Part shown: in pieces, positions 5,091 through 6,336 of the stretch
Layout: each line of letters begins with the position of its first letter
Position numbering within the stretch: position 1 is the first letter of the stretch
Source of the DNA: Phycisphaerae bacterium
Lineage (GTDB): Bacteria; Planctomycetota; Phycisphaerae; UBA1845; Fen-1342
Assembly: GCA_022842805.1 (NCBI GenBank)
Contig: JALHOX010000267.1
Span: forward strand, 1-6,336
Direction of reading: 5' to 3'
Length of the DNA stretch: 6,336 bases
The notes under the pieces: generated by a model
Told to the model about the DNA's origin: nothing
The model's input: only the letters and a program-made list of their open reading frames with translations
Database searches by the model: none
Position numbers and translations under genes: made by a program

Positions 5091-6336
5091 TCAGCCGCCG
5101 ACCCGCAGAATCCGCAACTCCGTCTTGTCCCGCGCATCCACGCTTTCCGCGCGCCAGACCTCGACCAGCCGCCCGCTCCAGGCAGGATCCGCCATCAGAC
5201 GATCGAGCATCTCGCGATTGCCGCGCAGCTCAAACCCTTCGCCGAGCTGCACGGCGAAGTACCCCCCTGCCGCACGCTCCAGCGCTGCCACAATCGCGGG
5301 ATAGTCTTCCGGATACTCAAACCAGGGAACCCAAGGCGACCCGGTGTAAAACGCCAGTCGCCGCCCACTGCTGCCCGTCAGAATCGGGCGCTCCCGCACA
5401 TTCGCGTCGGTCTCGCGCAGCTTGGCGGCGGCCAGCGGCCACACGCGGTCTTCCAAATGCGGCCGGTGTAGGCTGTACCACGCGAGGGGAAAGCAGAGGA
5501 CGACGAGCAACAGCGCCTTGAGCGCCGGCGACCGCACCGGCCGCTTGCCGTTCAAAAGCTGCGCCAGCGCCACTCCCGCCAGCGGGGTCATCACGCCGAC
5601 CACCGGCAGCAAATGTCGCTGGTCGAGATAGTCATGCTTATGCAAGAGCCACGCGCACAACGTCAGATGCCCCAGCGCGGCGGCCACGATCAAGCTTCGC
5701 AAGAGCGCCGCCGAACGCGGCAACATCATCAGCCCCGCCAGCGCCAACAGCGGAACAACGACGCGCCCGCATCGAAAGAGTTGATGCGCCACCTCCGGCA
5801 AGATCGCATACCAATCGAGATTGTTCCGCTCCAACTTGGCGAAGTGGGGTTCGCGCTGCGGACTACGATCCTCGACGATCACGCCGCTTCGCGCATGGCC
5901 GACAGCCAGTTGCACCTCCGCCGCCATCGGATCCTTCTTCGCCGAGAACTTTCCCACCACCACCCAATAGGGCAGTGCCAGCGCAATGAATCCGACGACG
6001 ACCAATAGCGCGGCGCGTCCACGCGGCAGAAAGCCGCCCCGCATCCGCAGCAACCCCGCCCACGCGACAAACGTCAGTGCCGCTCCCTCAGGCCGGGTCA
6101 GAAACGCCAGCCCGCCCAGCGCTCCGCCGGCCAAGGCCGCCAGCGACCCGGGCATTCCGCACATCGCGGCAATCGCCCCGAGATAAAACAACAGGTGCAA
6201 CTCGTCCGACATCGGCTCCGCACCGAGCCACGCATGCAGCGGCAGCAGCGCCGCCAGCAGCATCGCCATCAACGGCGCGCGCCGCGCCGCCGCGGGCGCC
6301 ACGCCCCCATCGGCCGACGCCCCGCCGACCAGCCTC
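5091..6336 (-). CDS. GT-C (GT39/ArnT-like) membrane glycosyltransferase, 5'-truncated
   Basis: The reading frame is open to the right edge, so the start lies outside; the GTG at 6302 is an internal codon, not a supported start. The visible 414 residues (numbered here from 6302) have hydrophobic helices near 8-24, 36-56, 58-80, 97-116, 181-195, 201-220, 232-250 and 261-276. These are followed by a soluble C-terminal domain of about 125 residues (WxxAxxKLRE..., ILTGSSGRRLAFYTGSPW at 307-324). LAFLTRPEG (65-73) and DQRHLLPVVG (227-236) are motifs typical of GT39-like enzymes that move sugar from polyprenyl-phosphate on the periplasmic face. The N-terminal helices and the Asp pair expected to be catalytic lie outside the window. 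The acceptor is unknown: lipid, protein or cell-wall polymer. The 257-base gap to the next gene argues against tight coupling with it. Confidence 0.82.
   Translation of the reverse strand, partial: RLVGGASADGGVAPAAARRAPLMAMLLAALLPLHAWLGAEPMSDELHLLFYLGAIAAMCGMPGSLAALAGGALGGLAFLTRPEGAALTFVAWAGLLRMRGGFLPRGRAALLVVVGFIALALPYWVVVGKFSAKKDPMAAEVQLAVGHARSGVIVEDRSPQREPHFAKLERNNLDWYAILPEVAHQLFRCGRVVVPLLALAGLMMLPRSAALLRSLIVAAALGHLTLCAWLLHKHDYLDQRHLLPVVGVMTPLAGVALAQLLNGKRPVRSPALKALLLVVLCFPLAWYSLHRPHLEDRVWPLAAAKLRETDANVRERPILTGSSGRRLAFYTGSPWVPWFEYPEDYPAIVAALERAAGGYFAVQLGEGFELRGNREMLDRLMADPAWSGRLVEVWRAESVDARDKTELRILRVGG

Overview
The window is visibly GC-rich, with dense G/C third positions. It reads as chromosomal DNA of a free-living bacterium, most likely a planctomycete or a close relative. 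That guess rests on family resemblance only: a BtrH_N/DUF4872 protein with a KHFK...KTGESYT N-terminus, a lipoprotein with Ig-like domains, and a small RNVLAVLLGYAAMA membrane protein. No rRNA or other phylogenetic marker is present. No tRNA, CRISPR array, transposase, integrase or replication origin was seen.

Layout. (1) Bases 1-922 carry a plus-strand unit: a leader, a 194-aa gene for an extremely basic Ser/Gly/Asn/Trp-rich protein with about 97% G/C at third codon positions, and a roughly 240-base 3' region with four stem-loops, the last a good intrinsic terminator at 891-922. (2) Bases 937-1559 form a cassette-like block. A small orphan plus-strand gene (109 aa) sits between two near-identical direct copies of an ~85-bp palindromic repeat, and the outer edges of the block are a perfect 16-bp inverted repeat. 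The right-hand copy also works, on the minus strand, as the terminator of the next gene. (3) Bases 1581-3360 hold two minus-strand genes: a 129-aa four-helix membrane protein with its own terminator, followed by a 402-aa lipoprotein with Ig/PKD-like domains. (4) Bases 3496-4833 hold a minus-strand 445-aa protein of the BtrH N-terminal domain / DUF4872 family. (5) Bases 5091-6336 hold the 3' part of a minus-strand multi-pass GT-C (GT39-like) glycosyltransferase whose start lies beyond the right edge.

The minus-strand genes are separated by 135-257 bases, and several have their own hairpins or terminators. They look like a row of separate units rather than one tight operon, and I see no shared pathway. 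The two 3' ends (plus-strand gene at 685, minus-strand lipoprotein at 1581) converge on the repeat block. The 4834-5090 spacer shows neither a convincing promoter nor a terminator. The features most worth a second look are the repeat-flanked orphan gene and the abundant-looking, nearly acid-free basic protein with its structured 3' region.
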